DNA from: Butyrivibrio sp.
Lineage (GTDB): Bacteria > Bacillota > Clostridia > Lachnospirales > Lachnospiraceae
NCBI GenBank assembly: GCA_017446685.1
Contig: JAFSQI010000054.1
Span: 1 to 64,000, forward strand
DNA: 64,000 nt
Direction: 5' to 3'
A program made the position numbers and the translations under genes. The notes beneath the pieces were generated by a model. That model saw only the letters and a list, made by a program, of their open reading frames with translations. It ran no database searches and was not told where the DNA came from. Positions 63,187-64,000 of the stretch are shown piece by piece (position 1 is the first letter of the stretch; the number at the start of each line of letters is the position of its first letter).

Positions 63187-64000
63187 TCATTTTAACATTT
63201 CTGCAGCAATAGCATCCAAAAACTCTTCACTGCCTAGTTTTACAGGATTTGGAATTGTTGTAATAAGAGCAAGATCACCGGTCATACGTCCTGATTCTAT
63301 TACAGACAAAGTAGCCTTTTCAAGTTTGTCCGCATATTCTATAAGCTCCTTAATTCCATCAAGTTCCCCTCTCTTTCTAAGAGCACCTGACCAGGCAAAA
63401 ATAGTAGCTACAGGATTGGTGGATGTAGGCTCACCCTTTAAATACTTGTAATAATGTCTTTGAACTGTGCCGTGCGCTGCCTCATACTCATATACACCAC
63501 TGGGTGATACAAGAACTGATGTCATCATGGCAAGTGAGCCAAATGCAGATGAAACCATATCACTCATAACATCACCGTCGTAGTTTTTGCATGCCCAGAT
63601 AAATCCGCCTTTTGACTTCATTACACGGGCAACAGCATCATCAATAAGTGTATAGAAATATGTTATGCCTGCTTCTTCAAAATCCTTCTTAAATTCCTGC
63701 TCAAAGACTTCATCGAATATTTCTCTGAATCTTCTGTCATAGGTCTTGGAAATTGTGTCTTTTGTACCAAGCCAAAGCTCTTTCTTTTCAGCAAGAGCAT
63801 ACTTAAAGCAGGCTCTTGCAAAGCTTCTGATTGATGAATCCTTATTGTGAATTCCCTGAATAATTCCGGGCTCGTCAAATTCGTGAATAGTTTCTCTTAT
63901 TTCTGTTCCATCAGCGCCGGTAAAAACAAGCTCAGCCTTACCTGCACCGGGAACTCTGATTTCCACGTTCTTGTAAACATCACCATATGCATGCCTTGCA
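63187..64000 (-). CDS. icd: NADP-dependent isocitrate dehydrogenase, C-terminal part (cut by window edge)
   Basis: The frame is open to the window edge; the visible ~271 residues start [11 protein letters not shown], a conserved Icd block. Later motifs include [20 protein letters not shown], the metal-binding aspartates, [10 protein letters not shown] and [11 protein letters not shown]. It oxidises isocitrate to 2-oxoglutarate in the cytosol. This matches the eukaryote-like dimeric NADP-ICDH branch (as in some Clostridia) rather than the E. coli type. No other TCA gene is in the window. The 3' end is complete (TAA-region stop at 63187). Confidence 0.93.
   Translation of the reverse strand, partial: ARHAYGDVYKNVEIRVPGAGKAELVFTGADGTEIRETIHEFDEPGIIQGIHNKDSSIRSFARACFKYALAEKKELWLGTKDTISKTYDRRFREIFDEVFEQEFKKDFEEAGITYFYTLIDDAVARVMKSKGGFIWACKNYDGDVMSDMVSSAFGSLAMMTSVLVSPSGVYEYEAAHGTVQRHYYKYLKGEPTSTNPVATIFAWSGALRKRGELDGIKELIEYADKLEKATLSVIESGRMTGDLALITTIPNPVKLGSEEFLDAIAAEMLK

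Overview
The window looks like the chromosome of a rumen- or gut-type Lachnospiraceae, with Butyrivibrio/Pseudobutyrivibrio the best guess. This is inferred, not searched. The DNA is AT-rich, ribosome-binding sites are strong AGGAGG types, and U-tract terminators are frequent. The gene content includes a xylan-degrading GH120 enzyme with esterases, many c-di-GMP proteins, an anaerobic glycerol cluster and rho. I see no rRNA, tRNA or CRISPR array.

Region 1 (1-32160) is an accessory, defence-like island. The window opens in the 3' end of an RloB-family gene on the + strand. Then come 17 genes on the - strand, almost without gaps. Read from the promoter end (32160 down to 810) they are: an XRE regulator; a 2050-residue DUF4011-type helicase/nuclease; a YdbC/PC4-like ssDNA-binding protein; a Ser/Thr kinase; a coiled-coil protein; a zinc-ribbon/FHA protein; a TerB-like helical protein; a radical SAM enzyme; a small protein with three Cys-containing repeats; a ClpB-like AAA+ unfoldase; a PP2C phosphatase; a DUF4236 membrane protein; a ComEC-like metallo-beta-lactamase-fold protein; a 2525-residue protein with three sacsin/HSP90-type ATPase modules; a zinc-finger (HNH-like) protein; a SNF2/RapA-type helicase; and a soluble FtsK-type ATPase. 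Overlapping stops and starts (17443-18174, 7761-7771, 22149) indicate translational coupling. I read it as one multi-layer system: DNA motors and a nuclease as effectors, HSP90/Clp ATPases as remodellers, and a kinase-FHA-phosphatase relay as the switch. I do not recognise the full assembly as a named system. It is the main candidate for something undescribed.

Region 2 (32160-37620) is a turnover zone. It holds a divergent lipoprotein gene behind 16-bp direct repeats, two gene remnants, an SMP-30-like lactonase, an AAA-ATPase/PD-(D/E)xK protein, a 20-bp perfect hairpin, and a four-copy ~104-bp tandem array.

Region 3 (37620-42840) is a glycerol operon: glpK, a GlpA-like and a GlpB-like dehydrogenase, and DUF1667. 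A 132-bp miniature inverted-repeat element with 13-bp ends and a perfect 8-bp target duplication sits directly upstream of glpK.

Region 4 (42841-52660) is carbohydrate and ester metabolism: a type-B carboxylesterase, a pectinacetylesterase-like hydrolase, a condensation-fold acyltransferase, a DUF6320 protein and a GH120 beta-xylosidase. Two small genes (56 and 30 codons) also lie here.

Region 5 (52641-64000) has a c-di-GMP cluster (two GGDEF proteins, one PAS-GGDEF-EAL protein, one PilZ protein) among housekeeping genes: yggS, rho (split by a one-base frameshift), an ABC-F ATPase and the 3' part of icd.
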